Shown: piece after piece, positions 62,831 through 64,000 of the stretch | Position numbering within the stretch: the first letter of the stretch is position 1 | Layout of the letters: each line of letters begins with the position of its first letter | Assembly: GCF_021398715.1 (NCBI RefSeq) | Contig: NZ_CP090347.1 | Coordinates: forward strand, 1,922,001 to 1,986,000 | From: Microbacterium binotii | Lineage (GTDB): Bacteria; Actinomycetota; Actinomycetes; Actinomycetales; Microbacteriaceae | Direction of reading: 5' to 3' | Length of the DNA: 64,000 nt | Translations under genes and position numbers: made by a program | The notes under the pieces: model-generated | What the model was told of the DNA's origin: nothing | Database searches by the model: none | The model's input: only the letters and a program-made list of their open reading frames with translations

Positions 62831-63301
62831 ATGGCCACCCCCGAGTTCATCCTCGAACTGCGCCGCATGGTCGGCACGCATCCCCTCACCCTCACGGGCG
62901 TGACGGCGGTGATCGTGCACGAGGAGCGCATCCTGCTGGGGCGGCGCAGCGACAACGGCGCGCTGACCCCGATCACGGGGATCGTCGATCCGCACGAGGA
63001 GCCCGCCGATGCCGCGCGCCGGGAGGCCGAAGAGGAGGCGGGTGTCCGCATCCGGGTCGATCGCCTCGCCTGGGTGCACCAGATTCCTCGCGTCGTCTAC
63101 GCGAACGGCGATCAGACGGACTACCTCGACCTCACCTTCCGATGCACATGGCTCGACGGAGACCCGTACCCCGCCGACGGCGAGATGACCGACGTGGGCT
63201 GGTACCCGCTCGACGACCTCTCCGGGCTGGATGACGAGATGCGCGCGCGCGTCACCGCGGCGCTCGAGGACGGACCGACGCGCTTCGCCGGGGGTCGGTG
63301 A
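62831..63301 (+). CDS. NUDIX hydrolase
   Basis: A 156-residue NUDIX protein. The box GIVDPHEEPADAARREAEEEAG fits Gx5Ex7REUxEExGU. An N-terminal helix precedes it. The substrate is probably a nucleoside diphosphate derivative but is not evident. TAGCGT at 62819-62824 is six bases before the ATG. The stop overlaps the following gene. Confidence 0.93.
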   Translation: MATPEFILELRRMVGTHPLTLTGVTAVIVHEERILLGRRSDNGALTPITGIVDPHEEPADAARREAEEEAGVRIRVDRLAWVHQIPRVVYANGDQTDYLDLTFRCTWLDGDPYPADGEMTDVGWYPLDDLSGLDDEMRARVTAALEDGPTRFAGGR

Positions 63302-63906
63302 TGGCCGCGGACGCGTTGATGACGCGGACGCTCGACGCGTTCCTCCGAGGGCTGCGCCGGGCGACCGGGAACCCGGGCGGCGGCGCCGCGGGAGGTGTCG
63401 TGGCGGCGATCGGCGCGGCGCTCGGGACGATGGTCTGCCACTACACGCCCGGTGAGCCTCGCGCACGCGAACGGGCGCTCGCCCTCGATCTGCTGGGCGA
63501 TCGACTCGTCGCGGGCGCTGACGCGGACGCCGAGGCCTCGGAGAGGCTGGGCGCGGCGCTCGCGCTGCCCGAGTCCCCGGACCGGTCACCGACGGTGTTC
63601 GACGCCGCGACGGATGCCTGCGCCGCATCCGCTGCCCTCGGCGAGCTCGCGCTCGCTCTGGCGCGGGAGCTTCGGACGGTGGCGGATGTGGGCAATCGCC
63701 ACCTCATGTCGGATCTGGCCGTCGCGGCCGACATCGCCGCCGCGGGTCTCGGCGCCGCCGCGACGAACCTCCGCGGCGGGCTCGAGCTGGCTGCGGCGCA
63801 CGGCGATCCCACCGCGCTGGAGACCGCGCACCGCTCGCTGGTCGACGCGCTGGTCGCCGCCCGCGCCGACACGCGCGCGCTGGCCGACCGCCTCGGCGAG
63901 CCCTGA
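63301..63906 (+). CDS. Cyclodeaminase/cyclohydrolase family protein
   Basis: A 201-residue helical protein related to formiminotetrahydrofolate cyclodeaminase. The N-terminal glycine-rich segment TGNPGGGAAGGVVAAIGAALGTM binds folate in the family. It may act on a folate, but most short homologues are untested. The ATG overlaps the NUDIX stop codon. Confidence 0.8.
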   Translation: MAADALMTRTLDAFLRGLRRATGNPGGGAAGGVVAAIGAALGTMVCHYTPGEPRARERALALDLLGDRLVAGADADAEASERLGAALALPESPDRSPTVFDAATDACAASAALGELALALARELRTVADVGNRHLMSDLAVAADIAAAGLGAAATNLRGGLELAAAHGDPTALETAHRSLVDALVAARADTRALADRLGEP

Positions 63907-63959
63907 CGCTCCCCCTCCCGCGTCTCGCGGTCTCCTGTCTCGCGAGACTGCACTTCCCG

Positions 63960-63992
63960 CACGAGATCACGGGTGAAGACCGTGATCTCGTG
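63960..63992. repeat. Palindromic element at the right edge
   Basis: A perfect 13-bp inverted repeat (63960-63972 with 63980-63992) with a 7-base loop. A second imperfect palindrome, GTCTCGCG...CGCGAGAC, lies just before it. It may be a terminator or a member of an interspersed repeat family; the rest is outside the window. Confidence 0.45.
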
Positions 63993-64000
63993 GACGAGAT

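Noticed and set aside
59317..63234. Very long open frame opposite dnaE (about 1300 codons)
   Set aside because: High GC content makes antisense frames of real genes open. The translation lacks domains and is rich in Arg/Asp/Val patterns mirroring the dnaE codons.
1..64000. CRISPR arrays, insertion sequences, rRNA operons, prophage
   Set aside because: No repeat-spacer pattern, transposase or integrase motif, rRNA or phage structural gene was seen on either strand.

Overview
The window is chromosomal DNA of a high-GC actinobacterium, most likely Microbacteriaceae (Microbacterium or a close relative). The evidence is the gene order (ileS-folC-DUF4233-ndk; tig-TPR-clpP1-clpP2-clpX; ctaE-qcrCAB opposite ctaC-ctaD-ctaF), the actinobacterial bc1/aa3 subunits, a DUF222/HNH gene, GTG starts, and a recurring leaderless pattern in which a TANNNT box sits six bases before the start codon. 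I see no rRNA, insertion sequence, prophage or CRISPR array.

Layout. 1-686: N-terminus of RNase E/G with a long leader, divergent from a VKOR-type membrane oxidoreductase. 1649-4726: a tightly coupled YbaB-like/WXG100/helical-partner/518-residue helical-plus-hydrolase operon ending in a lipoprotein; it resembles a type VII secretion effector cassette without the secretion machine. 4788-10551: ndk, DUF4233, folC and ileS on the minus strand behind an isoleucine T-box. 10604-17052: GNAT, a MarR/VOC pair around twin operators, valS and an M3 peptidase. 17057-22583: clpX, clpP2, clpP1, TPR protein, trigger factor and tRNA-Pro. 22707-24628: tRNA-Gly, a decayed duplicate of its 3' end, and a DUF222-HNH gene. 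24636-41134: mixed accessory and housekeeping genes (transglutaminase-like surface protein, gamma carbonic anhydrase, AT3-SGNH acyltransferase, Dps, flavin enzymes, VOC, FUSC, DksA/TraR, lipoprotein, deaminase, PHP, 5'-3' exonuclease, MFS). 41234-52559: trpD and the bc1 and aa3 operons, with a FAD hydroxylase, a rhodanese and a PP2C phosphatase between them. 52714-64000: erpA, M20 dipeptidase, DUF3043, pyrD, nrdR, hisD, membrane protein, dnaE, NUDIX, cyclodeaminase-like protein and an edge palindrome.

The qcrCAB and cta genes encode one electron-transfer chain from menaquinol to oxygen. ClpP1/P2, ClpX and trigger factor form the protein-quality block. The most interesting parts are the orphan type VII lipase-like cassette with a possible lipoprotein immunity partner, the duplicated tRNA-Gly end next to a 13E12-type gene, and several compact regulatory palindromes. 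Functions are inferred from motifs and family knowledge; no database search was run.
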